From: Argentina anserina
Lineage: Eukaryota; Streptophyta; Magnoliopsida; Rosales; Rosaceae
NCBI RefSeq assembly: GCF_933775445.1
Contig: NC_065876.1
Coordinates: 1 to 64,000 of the forward strand
DNA length: 64,000 nucleotides
Direction: 5' to 3'
The notes beneath the pieces were generated by a model. It saw nothing but the letters and a program-made list of their open reading frames with translations, had not been told where the DNA came from and did no database searches. Shown here in pieces: positions 52,701-63,032 of the stretch. A program made the translations under genes and the position numbers. Every line of letters begins with the position of its first letter. Positions within the stretch are counted from its first letter, which is position 1.

Positions 52701-53280
52701 GATCAATATGATCAGTTCTCAGAACAGAAGCATGTAGCTGAATGGTTTGTAGAGACCTAATTACACATTGTGGGATTTATACTTGTCTGCATCAACGTCT
52801 AATTTTGTTGTTTGAATCTGTCCATAAATGGATCATTGAATAGTTTTATTGGGAAATGTTTGTGTTCTTTTCTGTCTTGGGACTACAAACCTAAATGTAC
52901 AGACACCAAAGAAAATCTACTGACCTTGTAGACCAGAGATATTTCTTTAATTGGAGTTTCCCTTTGTACAGTTTAGAACCATTTTTTGTAGTCCCTACAT
53001 TGGTAGGGTTATTCCTAAGAATTATCATCTCCCTTCATCATCTATATCACATCAAGATTCATAATGCAGGTATGTGCAGGCTCCGTTAGCGTACCCGAGG
53101 GAACGGAAGAGGAGGATGAATGGGGGTGAAAGTTGGTTGCCATTTTGTATCTATTCTAATGGGAAATTGTCTGATAGGCTTTCGCCGTGTTATTGGTCTG
53201 ATTATTACTCTTCCAACCCAAGAACACCTCATATTACTGAGCTTGCTCCTTGGGTTGCCAGGTTTTATAACCAACCGTGA
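49748..53280 (+). pseudogene. Calcineurin-like metallophosphoesterase gene, frameshifted
   Basis: Six exons: 49748..50147, about 50698..50751 for exon 3, and 50447..50566, 50867..51030, 52210..52386, 53070..53280 for the others. Metal-site motifs are all present: SDLHTDY, VAGD, PGNHDIW, GHTHF. The C terminus (APLAYPRERKRR.., ELAPWVARFY) looks complete. The first about 55 residues are Ser-rich and could be a plastid transit peptide. Two faults were seen. In exon 1 the frame shifts after GDVSET (about 50036-50050) and stops at 50080, while the correct continuation (MTMSLLKNKFEHVLYVPGNHD) is in another frame; a 2-base loss in an ACAC run would explain it. Exon 3 lacks an AG before its expected first codon AGC (CTG precedes it). 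It could be a recent pseudogene, or the frameshift could be an assembly error. The family is a plant single-domain phosphoesterase of unknown substrate. Confidence 0.75.
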
Positions 53281-54806
53281 AAGTTTAATGATCTCATGAC
53301 CAATGTTTTAAAAAAAACTCATCTGAAAGCTCGCCTGAGGTTTAAAAAGCTTAAGACTACTTATATAACGTTTCTATTTTTCGGTCTAGGCAATGAAGCT
53401 TAAAAAACTTACGCTTTTTACATCTATAGCTACGTTTTTCACATCTTTTGCGTCTTTTATTACACCTTAGAAAATAATATTTTTAGGTATCTTTATATAT
53501 ATATATATATAATGTGTTTAAATTGATGAAAATTATCTAAAAAGTTTGAATATGAATTTCATCATTTAGATAGGTAATATATTGGTGAGTTCTCATGTAT
53601 ATTTGTTCTTTGAGAAATTATTATATATACCTGCCACATCTCAAGTGGCGTACCCCTTTAATGTTATTAGTACATTTTTACCGTGATTGTTTCTTATTGG
53701 TTTCTTATATATAAATAAATTTTTACCATTTTCACGCGCGTGCATGTTAATTATATCATGACGTAATATGATTGACTAGGTACATCACATGGTAATGTCA
53801 CGTGGTGTGACGGGTACACAGAATATTACTCATATTCTTTTTGTATGTGTATAATTATATATTTACATATTTAAGTACTAATTTTTTATAACATAAGACT
53901 CAAAATTCTAAAAACACACATTGGGGTACGCCTTCACGTTTTAAAATATTGCTCATGATCACACTGAATTTTATTGATTTTATTTGTTTCATATTTAAAT
54001 CCCCTGAGTTGCTATTATCCAACCAGTTCTGCTCAGACGAACAGTTACTGCTCCGCTCCTTGCGAAGTTGCACAAATGGATGTTTTCCTGTAAAAGCTAT
54101 CCTGCGCGGTAAAGGTCTCCGATTTTGGTTCTTTTTTTGCTAAGGAGAGTTGCATTTGCATTTTTGAATATTTTATTTTGAAACTGAACGTCAGAACCGT
54201 TTTTGGCAGCGGTACTGAAACATCATGTTAATGTAGAAACATACTCAAACTCCTAACTTTGTTTTTGGAATACAGAATTTGGAGACCTCTATGGCCATGC
54301 CAATATTCAGAGCGGAGTATGGGATGATCGAACTACATGAAGATCTGACAGGAAGATAGATGTTTGAGGGGATCCTTATGAGATACCATCAACCCACCTG
54401 ATTGAATCGGCCTTTGGGGCTAGGTCAGGTAAGCCCCCTGCCTTGAATAAAGCTCGCTGCTGTGAAAATTATTCGTTGTTTTCTTAGTGTAATGGATGTT
54501 GGTGCCTTGGTGAATCCGATTATTCTTTGTTGCTAGAGCGTCATAATAAGCGAGAAGCTTTTAATGATAACCATAAGAAATAACTGTTTGGCAATTTATT
54601 AGCTTTACAATCACATATGTGAATGTAATGCACACAACTTCTACACAATTGAACACAACAAAGTTCCCAAACCCAACCCAACAAAAAGAGCACCAAGAAA
54701 ATTACATAACCAACAGGAACACTTCCAAACTTTAAATGGCACAAAGAGGTAGCTAGCAGAGGCCATTCTCCAATGCATATATCGACATTATTACACCACA
54801 AAGGAA
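53281..54806. other. Intergenic region
   Basis: AT-rich sequence, with TA repeats at about 53496-53512. Words at 53320-53420 resemble degraded repetitive DNA. No gene was recognised. About 54540-54806 probably contains the 3' UTR of the aquaporin (minus). Confidence 0.45.
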
Positions 54807-55794
54807 CTAGTAGTCTTCAGGAGCCAAGGGCTGGTGAGTGTGGTGGGCGTGGGGGGCCTCGGTCGGTATGATCATGTATTCATATATGAGACCTGCCAAT
54901 CCACCTCCTATAAATGGTCCAAGCCAGTAGATCCAGTGGTTTTTCCATCTCCACCCAACCAGTGCTGGTCCGAATGCCCTTGCCGGGTTCATGGATGCCC
55001 CGTCAAATGGCCCACCCACCAGGATATTTGCGCCAACAATGAATCCAATGGCCAGAGGAGCGATGGTTCCCAAGCTTCCCTTCTTAGGATCAATGGCTGT
55101 AGCATATACGGTGTAGACTAAACCAAATGTCATCACGATCTCTAGTATTAGTCCATGCACCTCGCCAACACCAGGGGCGACGTTGAAACCCACGGTTCTC
55201 TAAATACGTATTTATAAAAATCCAGTAAGTATCTAATTAAGTAATTGGGCCATTAAAAAGAATGGACAGTTACCATGTTATTTGTGACAAGCCTTAGAAG
55301 AAGGGAAGCCACAATAGCCCCAAGGAGCTGAGCCACCCAGTAATAGAAGGCGCGAACAACCGAAATCCTTCCACCAAGAAGAGCCCCAAAGGTTACTGCA
55401 GGGTTGACATGGCCACCAGAGATATTAATGCTGGCTGAGATGGCCGCAAAGAGAGCAAACGCATGTGCAATAGCTATGGCTATCAACTCTGCCACGGGTG
55501 TGTCCCCGTCCTTGTAAATTTTCCCTGCGTCAGAAATAACAAGTGTGTTCAAAAGACATGATACAACGGAACTATCTTATGATCATAATGCTCATGGTTC
55601 AGTTTATATCAAATGCATGCCGCAGCAAGCTATATGCGTTTGTATGGACATGTACCCAGAGCGAGGATAGAGCCTTCCCCAGCAAAGACAAAGATGAGAG
55701 TGGCAATGAATTCGGCTAGAGTAGCTCTGATGGAATCAGGGTGGGCGGCCTCGTCGGCCCTCCCAAACGCATATCTACGATGAGGCTGCCACAT
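54807..55794 (-). CDS. TIP3: Tonoplast aquaporin, TIP3 (alpha-TIP) type
   Basis: Three exons: 55794..55656, 55524..55274 and 55199..54807, phases matching, giving 260 aa. The start is the ATG at 55794 ([20 protein letters not shown]). Six membrane segments and two half-helix loops are evident: [12 protein letters not shown] with NPA at 87-89, and [17 protein letters not shown] with NPA at 201-203. The C terminus has a His-rich run and ends PLAPEDY. N terminus, length and C terminus fit TIP3 proteins, seed-storage-vacuole water channels. Seed expression is inferred from the family. Exon-intron structure is as expected for TIPs. No lesion was seen. Confidence 0.92.
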
Positions 55795-55851
55795 GGTTGC
55801 AACTGCTTGAGGCTAGCTAGTGCTATAGCTCTTTCTAATCACGTATGGAGC

Positions 55852-56097
55852 CTATATATATGTATAGGGATGATGATGCGTTGATGATAGAGGTAACGGG
55901 TTATATGATTTGCCGGCAGGGTAGCTGCTGTACGTTGCTTGATTCTTCAAGCGGATTCTCGACTTCTTATTTTTGCTAGAAGATGGCAACAAGATGGAGA
56001 TGGAGGTAGGCAGGGAAAGAGAGATAGAGACTACTGGCGTTGAGAGAGAAATGGTAGTGGGATTGATAGACGATGAGGACAGGAGGGCGTTTGCATG
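55852..56097 (-). promoter_or_regulatory. Putative TIP3 promoter: TATA box and RY element
   Basis: On the minus strand a TATATATA run at about 55852-55867 lies 60-75 bp upstream of the ATG. An RY motif CATGCA lies about 300 bp upstream (56092-56097 on + as TGCATG). RY motifs are recognised by seed B3 regulators, consistent with TIP3. Short motifs are common by chance, so this is suggestive only. Confidence 0.35.
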
Positions 56098-56659
56098 TTT
56101 GAAATGTGGAGGCCGGTGTGTTAGTCTTAAATTAGCCAAAAGGCCTTGGATTCATACGGGACACTTGGGGAGTTGCTATGCAGGAACGATGACACATATG
56201 CAGGATATGTGTAGGCAGTGTAGCTACCTGGTAAATCCTATAGAGGAACTAAAACTGCCTTGGAATATGGATAATCATTGCATCATCTGGAACGGTCTCT
56301 ATCTCTTAGCTTGCAAGCAACTCCTTTGAATTTATCCTTATTCTTGCTTTGCATGTGTTTTATTTTGGCTAGAGGACTTGATTCATTGTAGTGATCTCTA
56401 GTAGGTTCGCCACATTGAGTGTTTGACACTTTGTTTCTATTGTTTGTCAGATAAACGAGAATTTTTGTGAATTGAATTGAAGGATCGGATATGGTTTTGC
56501 ATTGTATTAATTAGTTGGGTGCATGGTATCAGTGGGATGGGAATGTCCCTGAAGAGTTGAATACCAAACTACCAACTCACCTGAGACATTTAAAATTAAC
56601 TGCATTTGAATTATATAAGTAAATTAAGTATAAGATCAAACTTTCCCCTAGCAATCAGA
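56098..56659. other. Intergenic region
   Basis: Between the TIP3 promoter and the 3' end of the receptor-like gene. No further gene was recognised. Confidence 0.5.
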
Positions 56660-58764
56660 TTATCTTGAACTGCTCTCTATTTCTTGAATGCTTTTCAATA
56701 CTTGAATCATTTTAGGCCGATTCTCTGGGGAGATGTCTGTACACTCTAGGGCAATGTTGGTCAGCTTCAACATGTCATTGTGATCATCTTTTACTGCCAG
56801 CATTTCTATATCCAGAATATCTGTGGACCAATCATTGTTTACCACCATTCTAACCCAATCGGAAAGATCATCAAGTCTTTCATCGCTTCCCGGTGAGACT
56901 TCGCCTGGGATCTTTCCGGTAATGACCTCCAGTAGGACAATGCCAAAGCAATAGACGTCGGCTTTCTGTGACAGCTTCTTTGCCTGAGCCAACTCCGGCG
57001 ACTTGCCAATTGCTAGAATACCATTTTGGGAGCATTCTCGAGCAGGTAGGAGTGGCAAGAATCCGAAATTCGCAAGCTTCACATTGTAGTTTCCGTCTAG
57101 GGCAACTAGTACATTTGACGATTTAAGGTTGGCATGAGGAACTTTATGTGAACGCAAGGATTGGTGTAGGAATATCAGACCATGTACTATGCCTTTGATG
57201 ATTGATAGTCTTGTTGCCCAAGTCAAAGGTTCTCTTCCAACTCCTCTATTCCCTGTCATTAACATAGCAAGCAATACATAGAGAACCGATTAGTGATTGG
57301 GACTTGGGAGAACAGATCGATGATTGGAAAGTTCAATGGCATTAATAAAGAGAAATTGAATTAAACTGACCATGTAAAAGCTCAAACAAAGTAGCGGCAC
57401 CAGGGACAAACTTATAGATGAGGAGCTTCTCCTCCTTAGTATAATAGAAAGAGAGAATCTCTAGAAGGTTTTCGTGTCGCATCTGCCCTAGCAATTGCAT
57501 TTGCTGGACAAATTCCTTTTTGCTCAACTCGTTCATGCTTCTAAGCCTCTTCACCACCACGACAGGGCCCGATTCTAGTGTTACTTTGTATGAAGTGCCC
57601 AGCTTCCCCCTTCCCAATACTTCCGCTGAAGCCCCAAGTAAATCATCCAAATCGAAAAATGCCTCGGCGGGCAAGTCCTTGTCGAAAAATTCCAGCTGAA
57701 CCCTCTTTTCAAAATCCCCCAACCTCTCATCCAAATGATCATCATCACGCACTTTGTTTTGTGCTACTACCCACTCTGAATAACAAGTTCAACGAATTAG
57801 GAATTCACACACAAAGTCATCGATCGGATGAGAAATTTACAAGAAAATTTCAGAGACATGCATGCTACTAGCTAGAGATAGTTGTACCTGTATGCTCATC
57901 CTGATCTGTTGACGTCGTTTGGTCTTTTCCATGCACTTTCTTATAATAACATAAGAAAGCAAATATAACGAGAAAAGGAACCACTGCTGCCGCCGCCACA
58001 ATCAAAGAGAGAGGGAGGCGATCATTTTCTGAATTTTTATGCCGGGAATGTGGAGAAGGAGAAGGAGAACAAGAAATCCCCAGAGGACTGCCACAAAGAT
58101 TTGCGTTGTGATCGTAAGAGCTTTTCGGGAACTTCTGCAGCACACTAGTGTTAGGAATTGGACCCTCGAGATGATTATGAGAAACATTAAAAGCTCTTAG
58201 TGTAAATTGGTCGAAAGACGGGATTGTCCCGTCTAAGGAATTCTCTTGCAACTCTAGCACTTCCAGCTTTGGCAGATCAGTAGCATACTCGAAAGGTATG
58301 GAACCCCAGAAACAGTTGTATGAGAAATCTACAAATTCCAGGTTCACAAGATTTGATAGGTTTGGAAGAGGGCCGGAGAAGGTGTTGTTTCTAAAGCTAA
58401 GTTTGCTCAGGAGAGTCAGATTCTGTAGAAATGTGGGTGGAAGAGGGCCATCTGGTGATATAGTAGCTGCTAGCTGAGTTTCTTCAAGGACAAGGTGAAC
58501 TACGTGCCAATTTGAACAAGAAATACCAGACCATGTGCTGCTATTAATGTAGCTGCAAGGAGGGCCGGTCCAATTTGAATGCAAGTCGGATGAGTTTGAA
58601 CTCACTGAGTCTCTCAACTTTATTAGAGCCTCTCTTTCTTCCGGGTAGAATTCATCAAATGCTTCCGACGTTGAGAACGACGATATTAGTATCGGATCGA
58701 TCAGAAAAATTATCGTCGTCGTCATGGCAACGAGTATGTACTTGTTCTTAGAAGAGGCCATCAT
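56660..58764 (-). CDS. LRR receptor-like pseudokinase (LRR-III type)
   Basis: Three exons: 58764..57888, 57775..57371 and 57252..56660, phases matching, giving 624 aa. The start is the ATG at 58764. A signal peptide (about 1-33) is followed by an N-terminal cap (EEREALIKLRDSV..) and about five short LRRs (100-225, e.g. LSFRNNTFSGPLPNLSNL). A single transmembrane helix lies at about 252-275 and a cytosolic kinase-like domain at about 335-615. The glycine-rich loop GRGKLG and the ATP-site lysine (368) are present. The catalytic loop reads HAN at 467-469 instead of HRD, and the metal-binding DFG reads NFG at 489-491. The domain is therefore probably inactive and likely scaffolds signalling, as in other plant atypical LRR-RLKs of this class. 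Ligand unknown. Confidence 0.9.
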
Positions 58765-59659
58765 GCTGAGGGATTGGATCTTCGGCTAATGGAGGAAGCA
58801 AGAAAAGACATGGGGGTCTGAGATTAAACTAATGTCGATCGTTAAATTCCTATCATGTCTAGGTCATAACTTTCTTAAACTATTGTTTTAGTGACAGTAC
58901 TTTGACGAAGTGCGCAAGGTATGGGAACTATGGGGTTTGCCAAGAGAGTCAAGACTCAAGAGCCTTAATTTTGGCATATAAACTTATATAGCAACAAAGA
59001 ATATGTCCAGCACAGTGCAAGTTTATAAACGTGACAGCTTGTCCATACTAAGAAAACAAGTATTGAAATATTCTCTTTTATAATATTTATTTTATGAATG
59101 GATGAATTCATTCATAAGCACGTCTATACTAAGAAAACATTACATATATTTCATGCTAAGAAGACAATTACATATATTTACACTCACTAGCTATCACTTC
59201 AAGGATAGACAAGACTTCATGTTGTGTACGCCACTCTGATATATAAGATAAACCAACATTATTAGAAATTGTTGTCTGATGCAATGTAAAAAAAAAAAAA
59301 AACTAGAATCCATGATTACCCACATGTATTAAAGCAAAGTACCTAACACAAAACTAATACAAAAGCTAAACAACAGAGTTGGGTCTAAGTCCAACATACT
59401 ATTGGGACTAAGGTCTGAAAAATCGAAATTATCGTCGAAATATCGGGATAAAAAACTTACACTGAGGGGACTCAAACCCAGTTCTATCCAAATGAAACTC
59501 AAAGACTTACCAACTTGACTAAGTTTACTTCCATATAAATCAAGAAAACTAAAAATGTAGATATTACCAATCTCAACTAAGTTTACTATATTTGTTCCCT
59601 ACATTTAATTATTCACCTATAAGTCTATTTTTAACTATTTTATAAAAATAAAATTACTA

Positions 59660-60110
59660 TGAATACATCCATTTTAGATGCATTGTTCAATCGTTGCACA
59701 ATATACTCGGGGCTCTACTTAAAGAAACGACGAATATAGTAAATAATTTGTACCTGATAGATCTTTTTAGGGTTTAGGGTTTAGGGTGTAAAAATAATAA
59801 TGTAATTTCGTGTTCAATATATTATATGCATAAAAACAAGAGATGTTTAAAGTAATATTTTTAAAGAATTCTCAACTATTTCATAAAAAAATTGCTACTA
59901 CTTTCTATAGAGTAGTGTTTATATAAGGTTACCGTATGAAATATAATAGATAGTAATTATTGATATGAAAGTTTCATTTATAATTTCCATATTTTTCTTC
60001 AAGTTTCCACTAATTTTATCAATATATTTTTAAAAAATCAATATTTCTCGAAATTTTTAATTTTCAGACTCTCGATATTTCTGTTTTCACTGATATTTTA
60101 ATCCTTGATT
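59660..60110 (+). mobile_element. Decayed transposase-like tail, copy 1
   Basis: 59690-59770 is similar to 62945-63020 (shared cacaatatactc, then aaagaaacgacgaa / aaagacatgatgaa, then gatagatctttt / catcgatctttt). Downstream flanks are also similar, including the aaaattttaattttt-type stretch. It is interpreted as a much-degraded second copy of the element at 62670-63032. Confidence 0.35.
59766..59786 (+). repeat. Three telomere-like TTTAGGG units
   Basis: Three consecutive TTTAGGG units in the G-rich orientation, opposite to the terminal telomere. At this length it may be a telo-box or chance rather than an interstitial telomere. Confidence 0.7.
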
Positions 60111-61824
60111 GGGACAATCCAACATCACGGCCTAAGGTACACGCCCAAAGACCGGATCCGTCCTAATCCTAGGTCCAAACCGAAGCAGCATGGCAGTAGC
60201 AGTTGTCACGACCAAGAGCACAACGAACTTGGATCCCTGCCACTGATAATGACATCTTCGTAGAGGACTAATCCAGAATTTAGAACCGAGTAGGACTTAG
60301 AATTATATATTTTTAAAAAAAATACGATGACAAGAGGGCAACTATCGATTGAGAAGAAAAATATACTTAGACACGTGGGATGTGGTGAGCCGCGCCTTAT
60401 TCCTATTATGCATGCGAATATAAACTAAAATTCATATAACTCTCTACATGTAAGATGCCCACAACTCTAAATGAGAATCTATGGAGTGTTTAAAGTTGGA
60501 GCATAACTATAAGATGGTATGGATGACCAACAGTGAATCTTGAAGGCTGACAATTGATCGAGTTAAGTAAATTACGAACTAATTAAGTTTGTTTTCCTCT
60601 TTTTTGGTTGTTCATTAGGTAAAACAATGTGCTATCAACAATTTATAACTCCTCTTTTTTTAGGAGTTATAGTTTTAGACTTTAGAAGTTCATATAATTT
60701 GGTCAGTTATAGTTTGTGCTAACAGCAATTTTTCTTCTGTGTGTACGTATTTTCTTCCCCAAATGTATTTTTGTGGGACTTGAGTCCGAGGGACTCATAA
60801 CCTAGCTCTGCCCCTGCTGCCTCGGATCTAGATGTCCCCCTAGGTAGGTAGCCATCTAATTAGACGAAGAAGAGCCTCTCGAAGCACATATCGGATAATT
60901 AGCAATTTGCCTCAGCATTAATTAGTGTTATGATCAAATTAAGTGGTTTTTTTTTTACCTTTTTAGTGTCGGTTTTCTAAAAATGTTCTAATCTAAATCA
61001 CACTTTTTCTAACAGTGGTATCTTCTTCCATTTAACTTCCTCAAACAAAGGGAAAAACATAGTGATATGTTAGCGCCTCTCTCTCCATACACTAGGGGCT
61101 TCATCTGTCCCTCTTACCAATCCGGCTGCGCCTTGGTGCCGGCGATAGCCTCTGGCCTAGCCAGTGCACGAGTGGTGTGGCCAGATGAGAGTTTGTTGGC
61201 GTATCTCTGCTTTGAAGGATAGGGTCGGGGTCGGTTCATCATTTTCAACGAGAGAGGAGGATTGGATCACGGATGAGTGAGCGGAGTGAAGGTGAGATCA
61301 ATGGAGATCGGAGTTGGGTCACCAATGGGGATGCATTGTGTCAATGGGATTTCAGACGTTGGCTTGTTTGTGAGGATGATGGCGGCTCTCGGAGTTTCAA
61401 TTTGGTTTCAACAGTGGATCTCCGATCTGGGGGTTGGCATCGCATGGTGCCCTTGAAGGTTGAGGTTATCCCTAGAGATGGTGTTGTCTTGATGGTGGTG
61501 CTGATCAGTTTCCGACGTTGACGCATCGATCATGGAAGATGGGCGGTTGGTTTGACCAGGTCTTGGGCTAAGCAAGATGAGCATGGCCCGCCTTAGACTT
61601 TTGGGCTTGGATATTGCTTGTTGGCCCGATATGGGCAAGAGTCTGGGTATGGGCTCTGAGACCCTTCCCTAGTATGTTTTTCATTTTTTTAATTGTTTTT
61701 TATTTTTATTTAATAATTATGTTGTGCTTTTGCGCATAATAAGCCTCTGTTTAGGGCGTGTTGAACTGCTTGTCTAGTCTAAGTCGGTGGTGAAATTAAC
61801 TTATTGTTATATAAGCCGTATGAT

Positions 61825-61893
61825 GGTGAAGTAAGAATAAAAAGAGTGTCGGCTAGTGTTAGTTTCCGACACTCTTTTTATTCTTACTTCGCC
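61825..61893. repeat. Long hairpin (25-28 bp stem)
   Basis: Left arm 61828-61852 (GAAGTAAGAATAAAAAGAGT..) pairs perfectly over 25 bp with the right arm 61866-61890 across a 13-base loop. It extends 3 bp further with one G-T pair. No coding sequence overlaps. Confidence 0.9.
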
Positions 61894-62400
61894 AAATGAT
61901 CATTGCCGGCTAGTAGTATGATGAAATTAAGTGTCGTCATATTTATTTTACAGCAGTAACATAGTTTGAGAGCTGTTTTATTGGACATTAGGATATATAG
62001 GCGATGCTTCGTCGTTTTTAGAGTTACATATCTATTGTGCTCTCAACAATATCACCGATGTTTCAAAACAAATAGTCGCAATTAGTGTAATACTCTTTGC
62101 TAGTTGGTGTTTTGTTGGGTACATGTTTGTAGGGATGTATGGTGACATTATTACAGGCAAAGACTAAAATATCCATAATTTTCTCGGTATTTATGCGAAA
62201 GTTTCCATTTTTTTGCATATGAATATATTCGTTACATACCAAGTATTTTTTTATGGAAATTTTTAAAATTTCCCGATATATCCGGAAACTTTATAAATTT
62301 CTCGATATTTTCATAATACTGCCCACGTATAAGACATACTTCAAATAAAATAAAAAAATCACTGGTTAGAATAATCGAATTTCTGATCCATCATTTTGCA

Positions 62401-62652
62401 AACACAAAGTTATAGTTAGCTCTACTACATCAACTTATTGTTGTATATGACTCTTTTTATTATATATTACATTTCAACATTCACCTAAAATTGAAATAAA
62501 ACTGAACTAGTTGTTGAGGGGAAACAAACACAAAGTTATAGTTAGCTCTACTACATCAACTTATTGTTATATATGACTCTTTTTATTATATATTACATTT
62601 CAACATTCACCTAAAATTAAAATTAAACTGAACTAGTTGTTGAGGGGAAACA
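62401..62652. repeat. 126-bp tandem duplication
   Basis: Two head-to-tail copies (62401-62526 and 62527-62652) starting AACACAAAGTTATAG and ending in TTGAGGGGAAAC, with only a few differences. The high identity indicates a recent duplication. Confidence 0.93.
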
Positions 62653-62669
62653 AACCCCTTTGGTCTATG

Positions 62670-63032
62670 AGGAAGCAATGATATACCTTACCCTTATGAG
62701 GGAAACTCAACATGCTTTAACTACAATATTTATTCTCTAATGAGATACAATCAAATGAAAACTTATGGACACAATCTGATGCACAATCTTCACAAAGCTA
62801 TGGATATGGTCAAAGTCAATAAATGTTTGATCCAAACGGGAACTACCAGTACCACAACTCACAATTAATCACCTACGACCCCTATGGTTAGCATATAAGT
62901 CAGTATATGCAAAATGTAGAAAGGGATGTATCATTTAATGACTATTCTTCACAATATACTCAGAATTTTACTCAAAGACATGATGAAGATAATAAATATT
63001 TTTTACCTCATCGATCTTTTATGTGGTTCTAA
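62670..63032 (+). mobile_element. Decayed transposase-like C-terminal tail, copy 2
   Basis: A coding-like trace in the + direction has stops at 62818 and 62890: segments SYGYGQSQ, MFDPNGNYQYHNSQ, YMQNVERDVSFNDYSSQYTQ, RHDEDNKYFLPHRSFMWF. The Tyr/Gln/Asn-rich tail resembles the C termini of plant hAT/DUF659-type transposases as I remember them, which is a tentative assignment. No catalytic part is present. Confidence 0.4.

Larger units (their letters stand above)
58765..62400. other. Intergenic region with decayed transposon DNA
   Basis: 58765-59050 is the probable promoter of the receptor-like gene. 59400-60110 and 62160-62340 contain words such as CGATATTTTC typical of degraded repeats. 61080-61680 is GC-richer and carries short open frames (e.g. 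61273-61521) but nothing I recognise. The hairpin at 61825-61893 and telo-box units at 59766-59786 are described separately. No intact gene was found. Confidence 0.45.

Noticed and set aside
55973..56329. 118-codon open frame on + upstream of the aquaporin
   Set aside because: Overlaps the likely TIP3 promoter, Glu/Arg-rich start from a GA-rich tract, no recognised domain.
59766..59786. Interstitial telomere from an end fusion
   Set aside because: Only three units; telo-box motifs of this size are common in plant promoters and by chance.
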